This document shows, piece after piece, positions 39,595 to 50,100 of a DNA stretch of 64,000 nucleotides. Origin of the DNA: Oreocharis arfaki (taxonomy: Eukaryota; Chordata; Aves; Passeriformes; Paramythiidae). The notes below the pieces were generated by a model. That model was not told the origin of the DNA. It saw nothing but the letters and a program-made list of their open reading frames with translations, and searched no databases. Each line of letters opens with the position of its first letter. Within the stretch, counting starts at the first letter, position 1. The stretch spans positions 691,641-755,640 of the forward strand of contig VZRR01003261.1 in assembly GCA_013398015.1 (NCBI GenBank). The letters run 5' to 3'. Position numbers and translations under genes: made by a program.

Positions 39595-40060
39595 CTTTCT
39601 GGAGCATGTACAGAAAGGGACAATGAAGGTGGTGAAGAGTCTGTAGCAGAAGTTTTATAAGCAACAGATAAGGAAACCGGTGTTGTTTAACCTGGAGAAG
39701 AGGAGGCTCAGGGGAGACCTTATCACCCTCTACAACCTTCTGAAAGGAGGGTGTAGCCAGGTGGGGATCGGGCTCTTCTCCCAGGTAACAAGTGACACCA
39801 CGAGAGGACGCAGCCTCAAACTGCAGCAGAGGATGTTCAGGTTAGACATTAGGAGAAATTTCTTCACAGAAAGGGTGACTGGAATGGGCTGCCCAGGGAG
39901 GTGGTGGAGTCCCGGTCCCTGGAGGTGTTTAAGAAAGGACTGTACGTGTCACTTAATGCCATGGTCTAGTTGCCGTGATGGTGTTCGGTCATAGGTTGGG
40001 CTCCATGATCTCAGAGGTCTTTTCCAACCTAATTTATTCAGTGATTCTGTGATTCTTAAA
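39595..40060 (+). repeat. CR1 LINE 3' fragment abutting NOM1 promoter
   Basis: Plus-strand CR1: TTTAACCTGGAGAAGAGGAG, CTTCTCCCAGGTAACAAGTG, GACATTAGGAGAAATTTCTT, GTTCGGTCATAGGTTGGGCT, ending in the typical TGATTCTGTGATTCTT tail. It ends only about 160 bp before the NOM1 start codon. The intervening 39351-39594 contains GC-richer sequence that I cannot assign. Confidence 0.92.
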
Positions 40061-40153
40061 TACATACGCACAAACGAGAGGATCTCTACGGACCGAGCGC
40101 CTTTGGCGCGTCACTCAAAAACCCCGTCCCCTCAGAGCTGGAGCCGCCTGCGC

Positions 40154-40167
40154 CCAGCAGGGGGCGC
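40154..40167 (+). promoter_or_regulatory. CTCF consensus motif at NOM1 promoter
   Basis: CCAGCAGGGGGCGC matches the vertebrate CTCF core CCASYAGRKGGCRS at all 14 positions, forward orientation, 55 bp before the NOM1 ATG. Binding is inferred from the motif only. Confidence 0.65.
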
Positions 40168-40177
40168 TGCGCCCGGC

Positions 40178-40261
40178 ATGGCGGCAGCGCGGCGGAAGCG
40201 GTCGCCCGCCTCCTCTCCAAGATGGCGGCGCCCAGGCGCGGTGTGGCCACGGGCGGGATGA
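40178..40261 (+). CDS. Upstream ORF overlapping the NOM1 start (27 codons)
   Basis: ATG at 40178 in good context (GGCATGG) opens 27 codons and stops with TGA at 40259-40261. It overlaps the NOM1 start at 40222 in another frame. Its stop overlaps the in-frame NOM1 codon M13 (40258-40260) in an ATGA arrangement. It is a uORF only if transcription starts upstream of 40178. No conserved peptide is claimed. Confidence 0.4.
   Translation: MAAARRKRSPASSPRWRRPGAVWPRAG
40219..40229 (+). promoter_or_regulatory. NOM1: YY1-type motif spanning the NOM1 start codon
   Basis: AAGATGGCGGC is the canonical YY1 motif found just downstream of start sites in many housekeeping genes, with its ATG here being the NOM1 initiator. 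This placement suggests that transcription begins close upstream. Confidence 0.6.
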
Positions 40262-41145
40262 AGCGGGGGGCTGCCGCCCGCGCCCGTCGCGGCGGGAAAC
40301 TGGACCGACTGCGGCAGGCGGTGCAGGACTATGTGCAGGCGGCCGGCGGCCAGCCGTCGCTGGCCCTGCTGAAAGACTCAGGGAGGCAGAGCCGCAGGAG
40401 CCGCCGGGACGCCAGGAAGGAGAAGCGCAGGCTCAAGCGGAGCCGCCGCCGCCGACTCCAACGCGGGGAGCTGGTGGAGGTTCCCACCGCTCCAGCCAAG
40501 CCAGCCCAGGCCAAGCCCGCCCCGACTAAGCCGGCCCAGGCCAAGCCGGCTCAGGGCAAATCGGCTCCCGCCGCTCGCCCCGGAGCCCCGGCTTCGCCCG
40601 CCGCTGGGAAGCAGCGACCCAGGCCGGTGTCGGCACCGACATCGGCAGCCCTTGAGGCGCCCTCGGCCGCCGCAGCCACCTCGGCGCGGAAACGGGCCCT
40701 GCTGGAGGCCAACGAGGAGGAGGAGAAGGAGATCCGGCGGCTCGAGCGGCAGCTGGGGCTCGGGAAGCGGCGCAAAAAGCAGGAGGGTTCCGCGGCCGAG
40801 CGGCTGCCGCAGAGCTTCCTGCGGGACGGGCTGGGGTACGTGCTGGGAGCGCTGGGCACACGGGCCGGGCTCAGCCAGCTGTGCGAGAGCAGCGACGAGG
40901 AGGAGCAGGAGGAGACTCGGCCGGGGCCGCGGGAGCGCCTGCCGGGAAAGGAGGAGGATGGTGAGGACGAGGAGGATGGTGAGGACGAGGAGGATGGTGA
41001 GGACGAGGAAGTTCAGGAAGACGCCTCAGACCGCTCCGAGGCAGATGACTTGGAAGGACATTGGGAGAGCGAGAGCTCGTCTCCCAAGATCGGCGGGGTG
41101 CCGGAGGCCAGCGAGCCCTCGAGCGAGGAGGAGGAAGAGGCAGAG
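40222..41145 (+). CDS. NOM1: NOM1 coding exon 1
   Basis: 924 nt, residues 1-308, phase 0 end at GCAGAG before donor GTAGGA. GC-rich and encodes the whole basic/acidic N-terminal region. The open frame continues 89 nt into the intron, but the switch to conserved sequence at exon 2 fixes the donor. Confidence 0.9.
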
Positions 41146-44100
41146 GTAGGATGTTCTCCGCAGGTAGTACAGACCTGCTTCTCGAAGCACGTCCCGCAAC
41201 CTGAACATAAAGCAGAGTTGCATCGCCGCTGTTAAGCCCAGGTGGTTGCTGTCCAGCTGGGCCATGTGGAATGTTGTCCTGGTTCAAAACAGCCGGGCCC
41301 AGCGACAGTGTTGACTTTAGGGGTCTGCCAGGTCCTAGGGACCCTTGTTAGTCTTGGAGGGGAGAGTTCCCGAGTCAGGTTGGTGGCAGGTAATACCCTC
41401 CAGCACAAGGCACATGGGAGCTCTCTATGTATGAAATCTGCAAATAAAAGGAACTGCCTTGGCATTTGATTGTAATATGATTGACCCTTCTGTAAAGAGA
41501 GCTTGTGTTGAAATTAGCAGCGGTTACACACTGAAAAGTTACTTTCTGAGCGATCTCAGAGGTTCTGCCAGTATTAGGTCTTGTTGAATGGGTGGAGGAG
41601 AGGAGGTCACACAGATAATTTAGCCCTCATCGGCCTAAACTTAAACTGTCGCTGGTAAAACTTGAGTAAAACCAAGACCTAGGATGTCAGGTTTTAATTA
41701 CCATAACTTAGAGAAAATTTCATATATAGGGAAGAGGGGCTTTGCTGCTATCAAGTTTGTCGTAAAGGGTAACTTTTTACCTGCTTCTTTTCTGCATGTT
41801 ATTCCTTTGGCATTGATTATTAGATGATAAGATATATCCTTAACTAAAAGCGTGGTATTTCAAATAGAAATGTATATTTGAGTTCAAGTATTTAAGATAC
41901 TGGTCTCATCTGATACTTGTTTTCTTCTTTCCCTGGTAAGAGTGATAATCACAGTGCTACAAAGTATGTTCCTCCTCAAATAAGGAAAGCTCAGGAGGTG
42001 GTAGATGACAAGAAAAGAGAAGAATTGGGAAGACTGAAGAAGATGGTGAATGGCCTCATTAATAGGTAATGTAATAAGGAAAGTCATTGATCTTCCTGGA
42101 TCAATGTGACAGTGCTCATCATTCTAGCCCAGGTGGCAAGGATTTGACATTTCTCTTCACAAACTGATTTTAAGTTGGCAATCATGTCTGCTATTGTTAA
42201 GAATAATTATCTTTATTGGTATAAATTCTTCAAAGTTAGTCATTATAGCTGTTGAAAAATCTAGAAAATAAATTTAGGATTGGGCTGAATTCCACACAGC
42301 AGTTGCCTGCAAGTGCTAGTTATAATTCACTAAGTGTCAGTTGGAGTATGCTTATAAAAAACCTCAGAAGAAAACAGATTTTCGGTTGTTTAAGGTTTTT
42401 TTTAAATTAAATTAAATTCAGTTTCTCCAACATTACAACTGAGAAGGAGCAACCCCTCATAGGTTAAGGTACTGAAGAATTGAAAAAGTAATTAGCATTC
42501 CATTTTAGAGTGTTTTTTAAATAAGAAATCTCTTGGCAATTTTCATCCATTACCTGTAAAAAACAGACTAGAGTTTGTTCAGCCATTAGAAATTTGATAC
42601 AGCATATATGTTAAAGTAGGAATTATTTTTATACTTAATTTCTTCAAAGATTGTGATGTGCCGTTGTTAAAACTGCTAAAACCAGTCAGTTTTCTTAAGA
42701 AATCTGTTCAGTGTGACAGTAAGCAGATTGACAGTGCTTTGTAAACACCGCTGCTAATGTGGTTTTACATGTAGGGGGGTTTTTTTGTAAAAAACTACAC
42801 TCAAATTAAATGTACTATACTTTTTTAGTTTAGTAAACATGGAAAAATACAAAAGGTCCCTTCCAGTCATCTTATCAATCTTCAATCTTTTCTTCTTAAG
42901 TCAAACTAGTTTCTCTAAAAAGAACAGTTGTTTGTTAGATGAACTCAAAACTGTGGAACCATGTAAGGAGAAGAAAGAGTGAACTTTGGAATTTGTTTCT
43001 CCATAGGCTGAGTGAACCAAATTTGTCCTCCATCAGTGGACAGATGGAAGAGCTCTACATGGCCAACAGCAGAAAGGACATGAATGACACTCTGACAGAC
43101 ATTCTCATGAGTGCCTGTGTTACTGCAGTCGCCATGCCTGCGAGACTGATGATGGAGCATGTTCTTCTGGTTAGCATCCTTCATCATAATGTAGGAATTG
43201 AGGTAATTCTTGTGCTTGGGACAAATTTTTTATAATAATGCATATTGTAGAGTGTTTTCCTTGATGTTTTGTTTGAATTGCCTTGTAATTTTTAACTGCG
43301 TGTCACTAACAAGCATCTTTAGTTGAGTTTTGTCAGTGTTCTGTAGCTTGTTTGCAAGGCTTCCACAAGTGAAAGTGTCTAAATCTGTTGCTTTATCTGA
43401 TTTTATTTCCTCCATGAGTTACCACTGGTCAGTTATAAAACCATCATTTTTTCATCAAAATCTTTCTGCACCTAGTAATCAAAAATTTTTAACCTTCAGT
43501 TTCTCTTCCATTTAGCTGCACTAATCCATTTCTGTTCTCATGGATGCATGAGGGTATTGTGTTTGAATTATGTGTATCCAGATAAGAAAACTGTTACAAT
43601 AACAAATCCTTTTACAGTGGTGGATAAACTTCTTTTCTAAGCAAATCATGCAAATCATCAGCAGATTTAAATAGTTATAACATGGAATAATAAAAACTTC
43701 AAAAAGCATGGCAATTTTTTGAGGGGATTTTGTTTTGTGTTTTTAAGCCTGATGAGTGAGGTAAAATCTCTCTCACTTAAGCTGATGCTGAAACTGCTGA
43801 TGTCAGAGGGAAGATTTTAGCTAATTTCAGGGAAATGTCTATCATGTTTCAGCAGTATGTTCCTGTTAGATTACTCTTTTTTCTTTCCCCCACATCTCAG
43901 TGCAAAAGATGTATTAATGCAAGTTTTTCAGTTTGTCATACAGTGGCCTGAATGCTGGCTCTGAAACCATATTAAATATTAGATGGATGCAATTACAGCA
44001 GCTTTCTCCCTGTAGCCTTGGCATTAAACTTTTTTTTTGTCCCTCTTTGCTGCTTGAAAGGCAATTCTGACTGCAAATAAAATGTTTATGTAAAATAAAT

Positions 44101-47100
44101 GTACAGTGTGCGTTGCCTGAAAGTGTGATAGTACAGCTGCGCTGAAGATTAGGTTGAGCAGTGCAGAAGTTGGCCTGTGTTTATAAATTTGTGCAGCCAC
44201 TGGATAGTTAACACTTAAGATGGTCAAGGCTTATAAAGCAAGTCAGTACTGCTGCTGGGACTTGTGGTTTTCTTAAGAGCAGCAGATTTTAGCACAGTAA
44301 TTATGGGTGAGAGTCTTATTTAGCAGCAATGTATTCATTACCTCCCTGTGTTTTGGTAGGCTTTCTAATCCCAGCCTTTAGCATCAGTTCTCTCTTCAGA
44401 AATAAATATATTCCAAAATTTCTTTTCTTGGCTGTACCACTGAGAAATGTCTAAGAGTTATCCCCATTTCAAAGGCAGCTTAAGCTCATGCTCAACAGGT
44501 GTTTTAACTTAGTATTTTGGGGATTTTTTCCCAATATTATTTTTTATCCTTCTGTTGAGGATTTTGTTCTGGAATGCCGAAGTCAGCGATGCCTTTGGTT
44601 TTTGACATGCAGCTTTTTCCCAGATGAACGACTAGCAGCAGCAGCATGCTAGCCTGACTGCTGGAAGGATGCTAGTATGTGTCCATGAAAATCATGTAAA
44701 CAAATGCTGGTGTATGTGTACTGTAGGTTTATAATACTTGTTTTTCTTGCACAGGCTTTAAAAGGCAACTGGATGTCATATATGAGGTGTAGATGACATA
44801 GGCTTCTACAGAAGCGTCACACCTCTTAAATAACTGTGTATGTAAATGTAGAACACCCATATTGGTTAAGAGAAGCAACAATATTTCTTTAAAATTAATA
44901 GTGGCAGTGACCCAAAAATGAATGTTTTACAGATGTCTGTAAAATCTACTTACAGTTAACGGCTGGATTTTTTTTCCTCTTTTTTCCCCTTAATGGTATT
45001 GTTTCCAGGTTGGTGCTCACTTTTTGGAAGCCGTGGTGAAGAAATTTGATGAACTCTGTAAAAGTGATGCTGAAGGGAAAGAATGTGAAAATCTGCTTGC
45101 CTTAATTGCTCATCTGTACAACTTCCATGTGGTTCATTGCCTGCTGATCTTTGATATTCTGAAAAAGCTTGTTAGCACTTTCACTGAAAAAGAGATTGAG
45201 CTGATTTTGTTCCTTCTGAAAAATGTGGGCTTTTCCTTAAGAAAAGATGATGCATTGGCTTTGAAGGAACTGATCACTGAAGCCCAGAGGAGAGCAAGCA
45301 CAGCAGAGAAGAAATTCCAGGATCAGACTAGGGTATGTGTTTGTTCTAAAGATTTTATATTCTCAACAGGCTATAGTAAGTACTTGAATACATAGTTTAA
45401 TTTACAGAAATGTTTCCTACTACATTTTATTTACGTTCTAAATTACCGGTAGTGTGATATTCAGTTATTTGCATTCTTCTTGTAGTCTTTCTGCATTAGT
45501 TCTTAGGACACAGACGCCAAATTGCTTCTGATGGGTGAGACAGGACTGGTTTGTATCTTATGCAATGGACAGTTCTTCTGTTTCATGATAGTTTGTACTC
45601 CTCAAAAAATTGCCACTGAAGCATGGTGTTTAGCAGATGAAGCCTGTACACAAATTAATATAATAGGGGTTTAAATAAACATGTTGTGTTTAAATTTTAA
45701 TGTATATTGCCAGCTGAGCTGCTTATTCTCACAGAATAGTAATTTCGAAGTACACTCTTCTACTTTATTTGATAAACCCACGGCACATAATCCACAGAAC
45801 TGTTTCTTTTCCCAATAGGTTCGTTTTATGCTGGAGACTATGCTGGCACTTAGGAACAATGACATGCGTAAGATTCCTGGTTATGATCCTGAACCGGTCG
45901 AAAGACTCCGCAAATTGCAGAGAGCGCTGGTGAGAACTTTCTTGGCAGGTGTAGCCTTCTTATTCTTAATGCAGGAGTAATTATTTCTATTGGATGTCAG
46001 CCTCCTTGGGGGTTTTTTGTTTCGGTTTGGGTTTTTTTGATGGAGAGGGCAGTTTGTCTGGAACAACCCAGTATAAAAGGGGTGAAAGGAATTTGTCAGT
46101 GCAGGATGTGCATATCAGAGTAAGAGGCCAGGCAAAATCAAGCTAAGCAACCTGGTTCTGTAGGATTTCCTCTATTAAATTTTTGCAGTCCTCCTGATAC
46201 ACTTCTAGACTCTTTTGTTGAAAATTCTTATTTTGTTTAAAGGGTTTAAAATTTTTATTTGAACTGTACAACACATAAGGCAGTTTGTTGTCATTTTATG
46301 TAATCACAAGTGTTCAAGAGGAAAATCGTGACCAGATTGTGAGATGCTGCAATGTCAGCATCATCTGAATTCTAATCAAACTTCGTGATTGGAAGATGTC
46401 TGCTTTTTAGATTAGTATCTCTTTTTTCAAATAGAAAACCGAAGAGCTTTTACATGTAGATTTATGCAACTTTATCCATTTAAAAAACTACAGCATGTGG
46501 GAAACTTGTAAATTCTTTTCAGGTTGCTGATTGAAACAAAGGTTGGGGAGGAAACATGGGAAGACCTTTTTGGAGATATGAACTTGTATGTTTAAAGTTT
46601 TTGTTTAAAAATTATTTTAAGTAATTAAAGTATTTGTTGTTTTCTGTAAGAAAAGAAAAAAAAAGTTTCAAATGAAAGCTTTTGTGTTGGTTTTTATTCC
46701 TGTTTTGTTATTCAAGGTTCACAGCAGTGGTTCAGGAAAAGACACTCAGCTCCGTGTGTCCCTGGAGTCTCTCCTCAGTGCTGACCAGGTTGGTCGCTGG
46801 TGGATCGTGGGCTCATCCTGGAGTGGAGCACCGATGATCAGTGATACAAAAAGCCAGGCTCAGCAAAAGCTACATGTAGGAAAGGTAAATCCAAATTATA
46901 AGTCTAAGTGTTTGTGATCTTCTGAAGATTTTCCATACATGTCTTTAAGTTCATTTCAGAGCCCACCAAAAAAACCTTCACGTGCTCTTGTAAGACCAAG
47001 CTTTTGGACTGTAAATTCTGCTCTTAGGTTTTTTTAAAACGTTGCACTGATCTGCCTCAAAAGAGCTGTTACCACAAATACGGTATAGCTTGCTTTTTCT

Positions 47101-50100
47101 TATCCTGTGGAATTGCTAAGGTGAAAGAAGAGACTTAACAATGGATTTGCTAGTAGGAATTCTGACAGGTTGTGGTGTCTGTCTGTGGCATGTATCCAAG
47201 CTGATTCCAAAAGTAATGTGATGAGATGGTCATGGTGAATTACTTACATTAGAGAAGCAAGTCTTAAAATTAATTGGCACAATTAAAGTAGATTAAAATA
47301 TATTTCCGTAGTTGAAAAACCTCCCAATGGTGCCTGTGCCTCTGGACAAAAGCTCAGGACCTTTGGATTCGTGATTCATGGTTTACTGGAGAGCTTCACT
47401 GATGGTGTTTTTTGAGGCTTAAGAAATAGCTTTTTTAAGGCAAACATAAATAAAATAGCACATAACTTTATTTTCAGGTGAGTTCAAAAATAATGGAACT
47501 TGCTCGTAAGCTGAGAATGAACACTGATATCAGGAGAAGTATTTTTTGTGTCTTGATGACAAGTGAAGACTTCATGGATGCCTTTGAAAAACTTCTGAAG
47601 TAAGTACATACTAGCTGAAAAGACAGCCCAGAACTAAAAATAGCATTAAATGGGTTTAAATACAGCATTTCTGATCTGGACTTAAATGCATTTAGTTGAT
47701 AATACAATTAAAAGAAGTGCATGGCTAGGGATCCACATAGGGTAAAAGGGTAGGAGAAGGGACCAGAACCCTGGTGTAAGGATTAATGGGGGCAGGCAGA
47801 ACTAACTGGCAGTCAGAGGAAAGGAGTAGCCCCTGTTCCTGTCGCTCCTGGCTGTAACTGTAATTTGCAGCAGCTTTTGATGTAAGGAGCCTGCATCCTT
47901 TTGCATTGGAGCTGTGTATCCCAGCAGAGTGGATGGAAGGCTGCTGCAGGCTTGGTTCCTTACAGAGGCAGAGCAGAAGCCCCTGCACAGCATCTCTTGC
48001 TTTTGTTGCTGGATTGCTGTGATTTCTGTACTACTGCCGCTTCTTTGACTTCTTGTCACCTTGTTAAGCCATCTCTGCCCATACTTGCACGAGTTGGTAG
48101 TGTTGTAATACCTCCACTTCCCTCTTGCATAATTTATTATCTTTGGTTTTGCTTCACATTAAGACCATTACCCCTTGACAAGCAGCTCTTCTGAAGATGT
48201 GATCAGGAGAAAGCTCAAACTAAGCTATTCCTTGTGTTTGTCACAATATCAATTGTAAGTCTGTAGTAACTGGGAGGGGAGAGATCAGGTCTGCACTTCT
48301 CTGTTGCAGCCTTGTAACTCAAGGGTATTGTCTTACCAGGGTGGCATGCAATTATTTAATTTGCTTACCAAACCGAAACAGACTTTATTACAAAGTCAAC
48401 TAATATTTGATTAAATGCCACTTCTGCAAAACACAGCTTGGATTTAAGACTGGGATGGAGTCATTCCAATATCTTAATATGGCCTGTTCAATTAAAAGAA
48501 ATTAGCTACTGCTGCAGCTCTTGCCAAGACCTGGTAGCTCAATTTGCAAATTGGACTCGACTCTCATCTATGCTATATAAGCTAGTACACAAATCTGAAT
48601 ACATACAGGCTTGGCAGAAAATCTCTCTGCAGGCTGCCTGGTCTGTGTTGGTGCTGATGTTTATACAGCAAACTCAGAGAGAGGGATTCTTAAATCTGCC
48701 CACATCTGGCAGAGTGTAATGGAAAGTACACAGATTTGTCAGTGAAGGTATTAACTTCAGTGTGAACATGTGTTCCAGAGTGTATGGGAATTTGTATTCA
48801 TGTGTTTGATGTCAGTCTCATGAGGAAGAGCATATAAAGAAATATTTTAACTGCTTTTGTTGATTAATCTGCTGGTAGTTCTGTGGCAGAGTTGAGATGT
48901 GGTTAAAGGATAATTTAAACTATTTAAAATCCAGGCTGCTGTAGTTCTTCTAGTCCCTTTCTTTCTTACTCCAAATGAAAGCAATTAGTTTGAAGCCAGA
49001 GCAGCTCCCTGAAGTGGCTCAGTGATTGTAGAGGTGTGAGTGAAGCAGGGGGCTGGGAACATCACTGGTGACAGAGGAGAGAGGCTGGATCCTCTTCATC
49101 AGCTGAAAGGCCACACCTTCTTCACCATCCAGAGTTTCACTCGGGAGAGAGAATGAATGCTGCTTAAGTTAGATGGAGAGGCAGTTTTTGAAGTTATTTT
49201 GTAGAGATAAAGAATTTGAGAAACTTTCTGCCTCAGAAGATATGGAGACACTCATAAAAAGCTCAGCTATCCTGTTGGAGTGAGCTGTATAATTAAGGAT
49301 GAGTATCTACCAAAGTGATTGTATCTTCTAATGTAATTTGGACTGACTTTTAAAAGGGGATTTAAGAGTTGCTATTTTTGATCTAAAGGCAGTGATAGTC
49401 TTGGGCTTCAGCTGATGATAACTAACCTACTTGGAGGAAGGCTTCTGCTGGAGATAAATAACCTGCTTCAGAGGCAGTTATCCCATTTACAGCAGGATCA
49501 AGATACGCAAGTGCATGGGAATACTGTAGCTCATGAATAATTGGATCAGTGAGGTGGTTGCACATTCTTTTTCAAAAAATATCAGGCTTATGAAATCTAT
49601 ACAGGTTTATGGTGAAGCTCATTCGTGAAAGATAGTCCAGACTCTTAAATTTTAGATGTTTAGGAATTCTAGTTCTGTGAAGAAGTAAAGATAAGAACAA
49701 ATATATATATTTATATTTAAGTGTTGTCACTTGGTTACGACTCTGGCAACGTGAGAATTTCCTAAAGAAGCAAGGCATGATAGGAGCGATGATGAAGAAG
49801 TAAAAGGAGAGCGTGCAAAACTGGCAATTGCAGTGTAACTTCCCAAGTCATCCATTAAATGCAAATCTGATGGCTGAAAACCTGTGTACTTGTAAAAATA
49901 CCTTTTGTTGCTCTGAAATCAGATGGAATTTGGCTGATGGGAGAGCAGGTGGGTTATGACAGACACAGCACTTACAGTACTGGCCCCTTTTGGAAGAGCA
50001 GACTTCTGTATTTTCACTACTTGTTAGCAATCAGCCTAGAAATCATCCCAGATTTTCCTACTGTAAAACTTTGAATTCTGGGGAGTTTGGGCTGAACAGC

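Larger units (their letters stand above)
40085..41140. promoter_or_regulatory. NOM1: CpG island over NOM1 promoter and exon 1
   Basis: Dense CpG and GC from the end of the CR1 copy through exon 1, in sharp contrast to the AT-rich flanks. It includes a CTCF-type site (40154), an ETS-like GCGGAAGCG (40192-40200) and a YY1-type motif (40219-40229). No TATA box is evident, as expected for a housekeeping nucleolar gene. Confidence 0.8.

Noticed and set aside
43741..43810. Possible C/D-box snoRNA in NOM1 intron 3 (CTGATGA and CTGA boxes with short stems)
   Set aside because: The box C first base, box spacing and terminal stem do not fit a convincing snoRNA.
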